Below the pieces are notes generated by a model. That model did no database searches, had not been told where the DNA came from, and was given only the letters and a program-made list of their open reading frames with translations. A stretch of 64,000 bases of DNA from Bythopirellula sp041737835. Lineage in GTDB: Bacteria > Planctomycetota > Planctomycetia > Pirellulales > Lacipirellulaceae. The position numbers and the translations under genes were made by a program. The DNA is taken from NCBI GenBank assembly GCA_041737835.1, contig JBGSQY010000046.1; one strand, given 5' to 3'. Within the stretch, counting starts at the first letter, position 1, and every line of letters starts with the position of its first letter. Shown here one piece after another: positions 17,201-24,076 of the stretch.

Positions 17201-18235
17201 GAGGGTTTTGTCTCGCTCGTCCTGTGCGGCTACCAGATCGTGTTGCTTGCGCTGATGAATTGCTTCGGCTTCAAGTCGACTGCGATTTTGTGCTCCCTGC
17301 CAGGCTGAGGTCTCCAAACGCCTGGCAATCGCCAAGTTCTGTTTGATCCGAGAAAATTGATCGAGAGACTGCTTAACCGCCCGCGGCTTGAGCAACAAAT
17401 AACCGCCGCCAGCGAGTAGTGTTCCCGCCACGATGGCTCCCAAGGACGTACTAACTAGTGAAAGCCCTGAGAAGAATACCATTGGCAAAAATATCGCGAT
17501 GATTGCCAGAGCCAACCAGATAAAGACACGATTCCCTTCGAGCAGCAATGCAGGCAATGTCTGCGCTTGAAGATCGATGACCGAGCGTTGTAACTCGCTG
17601 ACCGACGCCTGAAGTTGTTCCTCGGCGTTCTCTACCTTGGTGGATTCTTGAGTGGGAATCTCACTTGAAACTGCGTCAGCAAATTTGCTGAGATTGCGCA
17701 TCGCAAGCAATGTGAGAGCGTCGCGTTCGAGTGCGTCGACTTGCAGCTTGCGTGTGTGGATCCGCTTACCGGCTTGATCCAACGCTTGTTGTGGCGCGTC
17801 TTTGGAGGCGTCGAAGACGGCCATCGCTTCCCACTGTTTTTCCTTGTGTTTGCGTTCCTGCATCAACGCATGCTGGCTGTGGTCGGCCGCGATTTGATTT
17901 TGCTCGGCCTCGAGCTTGGCCGTGTATTCCGTCTTGGCATCACGCAGCTCCTGTCCCGCCGCGAGCTTGGCATTTGCGAAGTCGTTCTCCAAACTGCGAC
18001 GTTTTTCCGTAAAGTCCTTGGTTAGCTTGTTGAGTGTGGTTTGATGTTCTTTTTCCGCCGCGACTAGTTCTGTAGTCAGGGTCGTTGCCAAACGTGATTC
18101 TTCTGCGGCGCGCGCATCAGCCAACTGCTGCAAGTATTGCATCAGCTCCAATTCGCGGCGGGTGGAAAGTTGCACGTCAGTCACGCTGGTTGGTAGTCCT
18201 TCAATAGTTCTTCTATTCGTTACATTCACGTTCAA
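14270..18235 (-). CDS. FtsK/SpoIIIE-type membrane ATPase with EccC-like layout
   Basis: 1321 residues. Order: long coiled coil (about 25-220), two-helix membrane hairpin (about 236-283), second coiled coil (290-445), an ATPase-like module without a P-loop (about 500-710), an intact FtsK/SpoIIIE ATPase (about 735-1020; Walker A GKTGSGKS at 785-792, Walker B VLLIIDEFQ around 887-894), and a C-terminal degenerate ATPase module (about 1070-1300). Tandem ATPase modules with only one complete active site are typical of EccC/EssC motors of type VII secretion. A DNA-translocation role cannot be excluded, but no gamma DNA-recognition domain is visible. The start overlaps the preceding WXG-like gene by 23 bp, implying translational coupling. 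Confidence 0.88.
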   Translation of the reverse strand: MNVNVTNRRTIEGLPTSVTDVQLSTRRELELMQYLQQLADARAAEESRLATTLTTELVAAEKEHQTTLNKLTKDFTEKRRSLENDFANAKLAAGQELRDAKTEYTAKLEAEQNQIAADHSQHALMQERKHKEKQWEAMAVFDASKDAPQQALDQAGKRIHTRKLQVDALERDALTLLAMRNLSKFADAVSSEIPTQESTKVENAEEQLQASVSELQRSVIDLQAQTLPALLLEGNRVFIWLALAIIAIFLPMVFFSGLSLVSTSLGAIVAGTLLAGGGYLLLKPRAVKQSLDQFSRIKQNLAIARRLETSAWQGAQNRSRLEAEAIHQRKQHDLVAAQDERDKTLAEADVKKAELLAQTQQRFDARLAEAQARHLSVLTAVDEKYPPLLDQLATDRQAAWQANETRYSNRTTTAKAQHATEWEQMANRWHAGFQEVAGELAAMQTACDRFFPDWNDADWQEWPRPKSIPPVIQFGRCQLPLQAVKNGVSQDPQLVPAQTQLALPTWMSLHEHPRMVITADGPGRAVAAELLKLMMFRFLTAVPAGKLRFTIIDPMALGQNFAGFMHLADHDEQLVGKRIWTDPRQIEERLALLSDHMERVVQKYLRNEFATIDEYNAQAGEVSEPYHVLVVANFPGGLSDAAIRKLKTIATTGPKCGVFTLMHIDTSVKLPMDFSIADILNGSVHLDWSEDRLKWKYPLFEKLPLQLESLPAKDKLNELLRHAGQESRAASRVEVPFAVVAPPVDKIWSETCDNELIVPVGRAGANELQSLRLGRGTAQHALISGKTGSGKSTLLHALVTNLALRYRPQEVEFYLVDFKKGVEFKTYATHELPHARVIAIESEREFGVSVLERLDAELQKRGEMFRELGVQDLASFRQKTKQILPRVLLIIDEFQELFVADDKLAQDAALLLDRLVRQGRAFGVHVLLGSQTLSGAYSLARSTLGQMAVRIALECSEADAHLILSDDNPAARLLSRPGEAIYNDQNGTVEGNHLFQVVWLSDQQRQEYLAEIRAKQQAEELPAQTAIVFEGNVPADPLQNDQLITLLTADGEQTVSEPKIWLGSAVRIEPPTQMTFRRQGGNNLLIVGQDEPLALGILTTAVAALAAQLSGDASHIEILDGTRPESPNHGAWQKFAANLPAKVSVHAPRDASRIITELAQEVKRRQESPDTSFEPRILVIHDLAQIRDLRLTEEDFSFSRTTNGNATSADKRFREILREGPATGVHVLIWCDSHNSLMRFVDRLTMREIDFRVALQMSPVDSTSLIDSPAAGRLGEHRAIFYRDDTGSQTKFRPYGRPSPQWLALLTEHLGENTRINVDLG

Positions 18236-18437
18236 TGCGGCCCAGCAGGTCGCGCATCCGATTGACCGCGTCGATGGTCATGCGGCCTGACGGAATCAGT
18301 GGATCGAGATGTTGCTCGGCAAACTGGCGGCTCACGCCGTCGTTCCACGATTCGCAAGTGACGTGCCAGGCAAGCTGCAAATCCTTCAGAGCGCTGTGCA
18401 ATTGAGCGGCACTGGTATCAAGATCGATGCGTCGCAT
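18213..18437 (-). CDS. Small WXG100-like helical protein
   Basis: 74 residues, predominantly helical. A tryptophan at the helix turn, SWNDGVSRQF with W31 followed by N-D-G, mimics the W-x-G turn of the WXG100/ESAT-6 superfamily, followed by EQHLDPL. No signal peptide. It lies 5 bp after the coiled-coil gene and overlaps the start of the FtsK-like ATPase gene by 23 bp. Shorter than the usual ~100 residues, so it could be a chaperone or partner subunit rather than an exported substrate. Confidence 0.7.
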   Translation of the reverse strand: MRRIDLDTSAAQLHSALKDLQLAWHVTCESWNDGVSRQFAEQHLDPLIPSGRMTIDAVNRMRDLLGRIERECNE

Positions 18438-18442
18438 GATAT

Positions 18443-18979
18443 TTACTCGGGTTGGTTCGGTATCGGTAGGATTGGGCTCGGCTCATACGATTCGGGGGGG
18501 CGTTCGATCGTGTAACCTTCAATTCTCCTGATAATCAAACTTAACTTAGCTCGGGCGGCTGGTAGATCAGTCTCCAGTAGCCTGCGTAAATGGCCAAGGC
18601 GGCCTTCATACTCATATTGCTCATGTTGCAACACGCCTCGCCAGTGACGGACTAAGTCGCGTTTTTCACGGCAATATTCCCAACGTTGCTGGGCGGTTTT
18701 CAAGACGGCTCTCTCTTCTCGGCAGGATGGTTTTTCCCCCGCGATGGGGAAAATCAAACAGCGCTCCAAATCAAGCTTGGCTTGATGCACGGCATCGGCT
18801 GCGTCTTTTTCTTGTTGTTGCCAATAGCGAGGGCAAGCGTGATCAAGCCAATCGGTCGCACGATTGAGTTCGCTTGATAGCGTGTCGAGGGCGCTACGCA
18901 CGCGCTGCTCAAATTCGGCGAGCGACGCGCGAAAGCGTTCAATCGCTGCCACCGAACGGACTTGAGCGGGTCCCGACAT
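18443..18979 (-). CDS. Coiled-coil protein of a WXG100/FtsK operon
   Basis: 178 residues from ATG 18979 (a longer frame to 19126 overlaps the upstream gene and is not favoured). Almost entirely helical, with heptad-like charge pattern; contains a CPRYW motif (49-53), cysteines at 74, 86 and 103, and a Pro-rich C-terminal tail. There is no signal peptide or membrane segment. It sits between the two WXG-like genes (37 bp and 5 bp gaps). I know of no characterised homologue; it may be a structural adaptor or a long helical substrate. Confidence 0.7.
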   Translation of the reverse strand: MSGPAQVRSVAAIERFRASLAEFEQRVRSALDTLSSELNRATDWLDHACPRYWQQQEKDAADAVHQAKLDLERCLIFPIAGEKPSCREERAVLKTAQQRWEYCREKRDLVRHWRGVLQHEQYEYEGRLGHLRRLLETDLPAARAKLSLIIRRIEGYTIERPPESYEPSPILPIPNQPE

Positions 18980-19016
18980 GCTTGTTCTCAATTGGGGAAT
19001 GATAACTGGAGGAGGC

Positions 19017-19289
19017 TTATTTTTGCTGCAAATATTCTTCGATGCGTTCGGCCTTTCGGAGCAGAAACGGCGCATATTCGCGCGAGGCTTCAATCGACCG
19101 CGCGATGAGCTTAAGGTGGTGCTCAAACTCTTCGGCGAATTTGTGGTGTTCTTGATCCCGCCAACTGCTGTTGAGTCCGTGCAATTGGCTGGCGAGCGTG
19201 TTCACGCGATCTTCGAGTTCGTTGCTGAACTGGGAGAGCTGATGAGCAAACCGCCGCAACTCGGCGGGATCGACAATGGCTTGGGACAT
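19017..19289 (-). CDS. WXG100 family protein
   Basis: 90 residues from ATG 19289. Two amphipathic helices are separated by a turn with SSWRDQEHHKF; the tryptophan is at position 43, the place expected in ESAT-6/WXG100 helical hairpins, though the third position is Asp instead of Gly. No signal peptide and no cysteine. A C-terminal YxxxD/E export motif of the actinobacterial kind is not evident. It is the first gene of the four-gene operon ending with the FtsK-like ATPase. WXG100 proteins are usually substrates or activators of that motor. Confidence 0.78.
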   Translation of the reverse strand: MSQAIVDPAELRRFAHQLSQFSNELEDRVNTLASQLHGLNSSWRDQEHHKFAEEFEHHLKLIARSIEASREYAPFLLRKAERIEEYLQQK

Positions 19290-19356
19290 GGGGAGCCCTC
19301 CAGCGGTTAAGACAGTTGACAAGGATTTTCAAACACCAAGCCGATGCGACAAGTTT

Positions 19357-19374
19357 CGACAGCACAAGCTGTCG
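19357..19374. repeat. Short hairpin between FAAL fusion gene and WXG operon
   Basis: CGACAGC / GCTGTCG with a 4-nt loop (ACAA). No U-run, so it is a weak terminator at best; it may be a processing or attenuation site if the two transcription units are joined. Confidence 0.35.
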
Positions 19375-19550
19375 GCGACCGTGGTTGGAATCCTTGAGCG
19401 TGGTTTCCTGATCGCTGTGCGCGCACGACGACCAACATTCTCCCCATCACTATTCAGTTTAGTCGGCTGGGTAGGAGCGGTAAAGCAAACGCAAATCAGG
19501 AGTTAGGATGGGCGTGAGCAGACGGTATAGTCGGCACAGGACGAATAATC

Positions 19551-22500
19551 CTAATGAAAAACGGCCGAATCCCCCGCCGTGACTGCCGAGTTTTCGAGCC
19601 GTCGTTTGTAATTGGGATCGATCTTCGCCAATTCCTCGGAGGTAGCCCCCACGGTTGCGTGAATCTGTTCGTCGGTGTGGAGGCTTGTAATGAAGAAACG
19701 CAATCGGGCTGCGCTCTCTTCGACGGCCGGATACATAATTGGCTGCACGTTGATACCGCGCTCGAAGAGCGCGTGCGCCAGCCGGAGCGCATTCTGCGAG
19801 TTGCCAGTAATCACAGGTACGACGGGCGTATTGTTACCAAGGCCGGTGTCGAGCCGCGCATCCTTAGCAAGCTGCAGGAACAGGCGCGAGTTGTGCCCGA
19901 GTTTGTGAACGCGCTCGGGCTCTTTTTGCAGCAGTCGTAGCGACGCGAGTGCTGCCGCGGTGCTTGGCGGCGGAAGTCCCACGCTATACACAAAGCCCGG
20001 CGCCGTGTATTTGAGATATTGAACAAGTTCCTTGGATGCGGCGATATACCCGCCCGCACTACCGAAGGATTTGCTCAAAGTGCCCATCCACATATCGACA
20101 TCGCGGGGATTGATGTCGAAGTATTCGGACATACCCTTACCGTGCAGACCCATTGTTCCCATCGAGTGGGCTTCGTCGACCATCAAGAAAGTTTTATGAC
20201 GCTTCTTAAGTTCAACGAACTTGGGGAGGTCGGGGTAATCGCCGTCCATGCTGTACACGCCTTCGAGGACGATCAGCACTTTGCGATATTCGTGGCGAAG
20301 CTCGGTGAGTATCTCGTCGCAAGCTTGCCAATCATTATGCGGGAAGGGCCGACGACGTGCACCGGAGCTCATGGCACCATGCAAGATACTGTTGTGTGAC
20401 AGTGCGTCATGCAAAATCATGTCACCGGGGCCAAACAAGTGACTAATCGTCGTTTCGTTGGTCGAATAGCCGCCGATGTAGACAATTGAGTCGTCCGTGC
20501 CAATAAATTCGGCCAGTGCCCGCTCAAGCTCAACATGGATTGTCTTCTGACCCGAGACCAATCTGCTCGCCGAGACGCTCGTGCCGAACTTGGCGGTGGC
20601 TTCCTGAACAGCGTTGATAACCACGGGGTCGCCAGACATGCCGATGTAGTTATAGCTGCTGAAGTTGATGTACTCTTTGCCACCAATTTGCGCTCGGTCG
20701 TTGGTGATGCCCTGATGCACGTTGAAAAAGGGAATGGGCAGACCGGTGCTTTGGGCCATGCGGAAGTTTTCCTGAAGTCGCATATATTCAGGCGACTTAG
20801 GAAAGTCATAATCCTCATCGGGAACGACGTAGTCAGAGGGTTTTGGTGCCCGCCGTTTCGTCCCGCCCCCCATATATTGCTGGATCGCTTCGACGACCTC
20901 CCCGCAGGTTTCCATTGAGGGGAGCACCGATTCGGGGAAACGTCCTCCGAAGGCCTCTTCGAGCGAAGCGACGATTTCCATCCGTTCGAGTGAATCGAGA
21001 CCCAACTCAAGAATGTTGGAATCCCAATCCAAACCGCCGACTCGCTCGCGACCAATTTGGCGGACCTTGGCATAAACGATTTCTGCGATTTCGGCCGTTT
21101 GTCCGACGGGAATCTTCCCCGCAGGTTTAGACGGTGTGGGTTTCTCGGTAACAGCCGAGCCATTAAGTGCAGCGGGCTTCTCGTGTTCGAGTCGCTTTTC
21201 ACGAACATCGCCCTCTTCAACCCAATCCGATTCTTCCCCGCGTTCACGGCGCACTGAAGGAGCGACCACCACGTCTCCCGACTCCACTGACCAAGTAGCT
21301 ACCGCGGCGAGGGTGCCGGCGAGATAGCCATCGCGGCAGGCGTGACGTTGAATTTTGCCGCTGGAAGTCTTGGGAATGCTGCTTACCTTAATTAGCACAA
21401 CGGCCGAGACGGGAATATCGTGTGTGAGTGAGACTCGCTTGCGAATCGCCTGGGTGATTTCAGCAAAATCGAGATCGCGGCGGCGCACCGTTTCTTGGAC
21501 GATCACCAGTTGTTCGTTGCCTTCATCACCCACGACAATCGCAGCGCCTCCGCTGGGAACCACGTCGGGATGAGCCGCCTGAACAGTGTCTTCAATATCT
21601 TGGGGATAGTGATTCACGCCGCGGATGATGATCAAGTCTTTCAAACGGCCCGTGACGAATAGCTCGCCATCGAGCAGAAAGCCCAAGTCACCCGTTCGTA
21701 AGAACGGCCCACGACCATCGTCGAGACGTGCCTGGAAGACTTGCTTGGTGAGATCATCGCGTTTCCAATATCCTTGCGCGACGCTGGGGCCAGAAACCCA
21801 GATCTCTCCCACGCGGCCATTGCCCAGATTGGCAAAGGTTTCGGGATCGGCAATCACGATCTGTTGATCGAGCAGATTGCCGCCGCTGCCAACCAGCATG
21901 CGCGAACCTTCGGCACCAGGCTTGGTTTCGACAACCAAATTCTTTTCGAGGTTGGCGACATCAAACGAGTGAATTTCCGGCGGCGATTGCTTGTAGCCAC
22001 CCGTGACGATCAGCGTTGCTTCGGCCAAACCATAGCACGGATAAAACGCTTCGCGACGGAAACCGCATTCCGCGAAGGCGGCGCTGAAGCGTTCGATGGT
22101 TTCCGCACGAACAGGTTCGGCTCCATTGAAAGCCAGCGTCCAGCGGCTTAAATCGAGCGTTTTCTTTTGTTCGGCTGTGACTTTCTCTGCACAGAGGTCA
22201 TACGCGAAATTTGGCCCGCCGGAGATAGTGGCGCCCGTTTGCGAGAGGATTTGTAGCCATCTCACTGGTTTCTGCAAGAAGTGGGTCGGCGAGAACAGAG
22301 TGTTGGCTTTGCCCATGTAGAGTGGCTGGAGAATACCACCGATGAGCCCCATGTCGTGATAAAGCGGCAACCAGAAGCAGCCGTTACCCGAGCGTGTGTG
22401 CTCGAAGGCATAGGCAATCATTGCCGAATTGTGCATCAGGTTGGCATGCGACAGCATGACCCCCTTGGGCGTGCCAGTCGAACCCGACGTGTATTGCAGG

Positions 22501-23033
22501 AAGGCGAGTGTCTCGCCATGCACATCGGGGCGTCGCCAATTATTGGCCAAGTCTTCGTTCCATTGGTCCGTCGCCCGCCAACGAAGTTGCTGAAGCGCGG
22601 GCGTATCGCCAATCATCGTTTGTACGCGTTCAAGCACGTCGACCGTTGTCAGTGCGATCTTGGCTTCGGCGTCGTTGGCAATCGAATCGATTCGCGCCAT
22701 GTTGCGATTGCGACGCGGGGGATAGGCGGGGACCGCCGTCACGCCAGCGTAGAGGCAACCAAAAAACGCGGCGACAAAATCCAGCCCAGAAGGATACAGC
22801 AGCAGTGCGCGTTCACCTTCCAGATCAAGCGATTGCAACGAGGCAGCGATGGCTCGTGCTTTGCGGTCGAGGTCGGCATAAGTCCATTCAACGGTTTCCC
22901 GCTCACCGTCGACGACAAATCGGAAACCGACGTCATCCCCTTGATGGAGTGCGCGGTGCTGGAGGAGCTCCAGCAGATTCGCGGGACCAAAAAACGAACC
23001 GGGAAGATGATCGAGGTGCACGGTTGCTACCAA
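19551..23033 (-). CDS. Fatty acyl-AMP ligase / acyl carrier / alpha-oxoamine synthase fusion
   Basis: 1160 residues, three enzymes in one chain. (1) Residues 1-590: acyl adenylate-forming enzyme of the FAAL type, with YTSGSTGTPKG at 181-191, WLPLYHDMGLIGG, a FAAL-like insertion before LVGSGG, and the C-terminal lysine in SSGKIQR (K560). (2) Residues 645-720: carrier protein with phosphopantetheine serine in GLDSL (S681). (3) Residues 765-1140: PLP-dependent fold-type I enzyme of the BioF/KBL/serine palmitoyltransferase family, with the Schiff-base lysine in TLSKSFG (K988) and DEAHSMG. Expected chemistry: activate a fatty acid, load it on the carrier, and condense it decarboxylatively with an amino acid to give an aminoketone. 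Product and amino acid are unknown. Confidence 0.9.
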   Translation of the reverse strand: MVATVHLDHLPGSFFGPANLLELLQHRALHQGDDVGFRFVVDGERETVEWTYADLDRKARAIAASLQSLDLEGERALLLYPSGLDFVAAFFGCLYAGVTAVPAYPPRRNRNMARIDSIANDAEAKIALTTVDVLERVQTMIGDTPALQQLRWRATDQWNEDLANNWRRPDVHGETLAFLQYTSGSTGTPKGVMLSHANLMHNSAMIAYAFEHTRSGNGCFWLPLYHDMGLIGGILQPLYMGKANTLFSPTHFLQKPVRWLQILSQTGATISGGPNFAYDLCAEKVTAEQKKTLDLSRWTLAFNGAEPVRAETIERFSAAFAECGFRREAFYPCYGLAEATLIVTGGYKQSPPEIHSFDVANLEKNLVVETKPGAEGSRMLVGSGGNLLDQQIVIADPETFANLGNGRVGEIWVSGPSVAQGYWKRDDLTKQVFQARLDDGRGPFLRTGDLGFLLDGELFVTGRLKDLIIIRGVNHYPQDIEDTVQAAHPDVVPSGGAAIVVGDEGNEQLVIVQETVRRRDLDFAEITQAIRKRVSLTHDIPVSAVVLIKVSSIPKTSSGKIQRHACRDGYLAGTLAAVATWSVESGDVVVAPSVRRERGEESDWVEEGDVREKRLEHEKPAALNGSAVTEKPTPSKPAGKIPVGQTAEIAEIVYAKVRQIGRERVGGLDWDSNILELGLDSLERMEIVASLEEAFGGRFPESVLPSMETCGEVVEAIQQYMGGGTKRRAPKPSDYVVPDEDYDFPKSPEYMRLQENFRMAQSTGLPIPFFNVHQGITNDRAQIGGKEYINFSSYNYIGMSGDPVVINAVQEATAKFGTSVSASRLVSGQKTIHVELERALAEFIGTDDSIVYIGGYSTNETTISHLFGPGDMILHDALSHNSILHGAMSSGARRRPFPHNDWQACDEILTELRHEYRKVLIVLEGVYSMDGDYPDLPKFVELKKRHKTFLMVDEAHSMGTMGLHGKGMSEYFDINPRDVDMWMGTLSKSFGSAGGYIAASKELVQYLKYTAPGFVYSVGLPPPSTAAALASLRLLQKEPERVHKLGHNSRLFLQLAKDARLDTGLGNNTPVVPVITGNSQNALRLAHALFERGINVQPIMYPAVEESAARLRFFITSLHTDEQIHATVGATSEELAKIDPNYKRRLENSAVTAGDSAVFH

Positions 23034-23744
23034 TTTCTTGAACTTACCAGACAGCGTGTCAGCAGGCCATTAAGCTTGTTACCAGCATAGTGGCCACCCA
23101 CAATGTGCTGAGCGGAACTTGAACCGAGTTGTTACCGATGCCTGTTGTCTCCAGACCTCGCCAAAGCGGTTGATGCGGGCTGCGGGGAGTAAGGCGGGTG
23201 CCATACGCAGTGCATGGCGGCAATCCGTAAACTGCAACCACGCCAATAACCGCTGTACCGGCGAGAAAACCAAACCACTATTGTAAAGGGCCTGCATGGT
23301 CTACGCACCCCCTGCCGGGGGTAAATCCGAAGTGCCGTATTTACAAGGTTTTTTGGACAATCATGACCTTTCAATCGGCACTGTTCGCCTGTAGTAGCAA
23401 GCCAATCCTAGCTATGTTGTCGGATTGCCATGATCCCCACCGGATATTCCATAAGGCCAGCTCGCCATGGATATCGTGATCCGGTTGCCTCACATGTCGA
23501 GCTTACGGGAATGACAAAATCGTCAGGTTCGCCAGAGGTTAACACCGCCGTCCCCCAATGCAAGTTGATCGGTAACCGGTAACTTTGACAAGCCTTAACG
23601 TATTTACAGCCAAGTTCTGCGATTTTTCCGCACGACTTTTTCGCGGGAAATAGCAGAAGACTTGCTGGTTATCGCAGCAGCAATGATAATGAAGAAGAAG
23701 TTAATGATCTTGATCTCACGCTTGATCGTATAAGGAACACAATT
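23034..23744. other. 711-bp intergenic region, no convincing gene
   Basis: Presumed promoter region of the FAAL fusion gene. It contains a GC hairpin CCCCC-TGCC-GGGGG (23308-23321) and a short direct repeat GGTAACC-GGTAAC near 23569-23581. Minus-strand open frames of 60-80 codons here are overlapping, Trp- and Arg-rich and lack ribosome sites, so they are not called. From 23589 onward the plus-strand frame is open into the next small gene but has no start codon before 23745. Confidence 0.5.
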
Positions 23745-23930
23745 TTGCTTACTGAAAACGAAGTCTCCCGAAGCTGGGGCCGGCTCTTCAAGAATGGCCT
23801 TTCACCAGAGGTCTTTGAGAATGCCGAAGTCTTGCTCAACGAATTACGGCCCGAAAGTCCTTTGCGCCATCGTTTGGAAGGCGAGCTTGGCGAGCTGCGT
23901 AAATTGCATACTGCGCAGATCAAGGCCTAG
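23745..23930 (+). CDS. Small helical protein with TTG start, 61 aa
   Basis: Starts at TTG 23745 with a clear AAGGA ribosome site 8 nt upstream. The peptide is soluble and helical (LSPEVFENAEVLLNELRPESPLRHR...), ending in a charged helix. A strong terminator follows 28 bp after the stop, which supports a real transcription unit. The same frame is open for about 50 codons before the TTG and reads protein-like (DNEEEVNDLDLTLDRIR), but no ATG/GTG/TTG is there. Function unknown. Confidence 0.6.
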   Translation: MLTENEVSRSWGRLFKNGLSPEVFENAEVLLNELRPESPLRHRLEGELGELRKLHTAQIKA

Positions 23931-23958
23931 ATTTTTGTAGGGCGATTAAACGCTTAAT

Positions 23959-23999
23959 GCTGGCGATTTCGCGAGTCGAAATCTACCAGCATTTTTATT
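23959..23999 (+). terminator. Rho-independent terminator of the small helical protein gene
   Basis: Imperfect stem GCTGGCGATTTCG / CGAAATCTACCAGC (23959-23990) around a CGAGT loop, followed by ATTTTTATT. Confidence 0.8.
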
Positions 24000-24021
24000 G
24001 CGCGTAATCTTTGGTGCGCAA

Positions 24022-24048
24022 TAAAAAACCCCGGGCTTGCGCCCGGGG
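24022..24048 (-). terminator. Rho-independent terminator of the BBP7-type gene
   Basis: On the minus strand CCCCGGGC-GCAA-GCCCGGGG is followed by six T residues (the A-run at 24023-24028). It is 29 bp past the stop of the outer-membrane barrel gene. Confidence 0.88.
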
Positions 24049-24076
24049 CTATTGTATTTGCAAATCAAATATTTGG

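Noticed and set aside
23290..23420. Possible riboswitch upstream of the FAAL fusion gene
   Set aside because: Only one GC hairpin is clear; no match to conserved cores of known riboswitch classes that I can recognise, and it is about 280 bp from the start.
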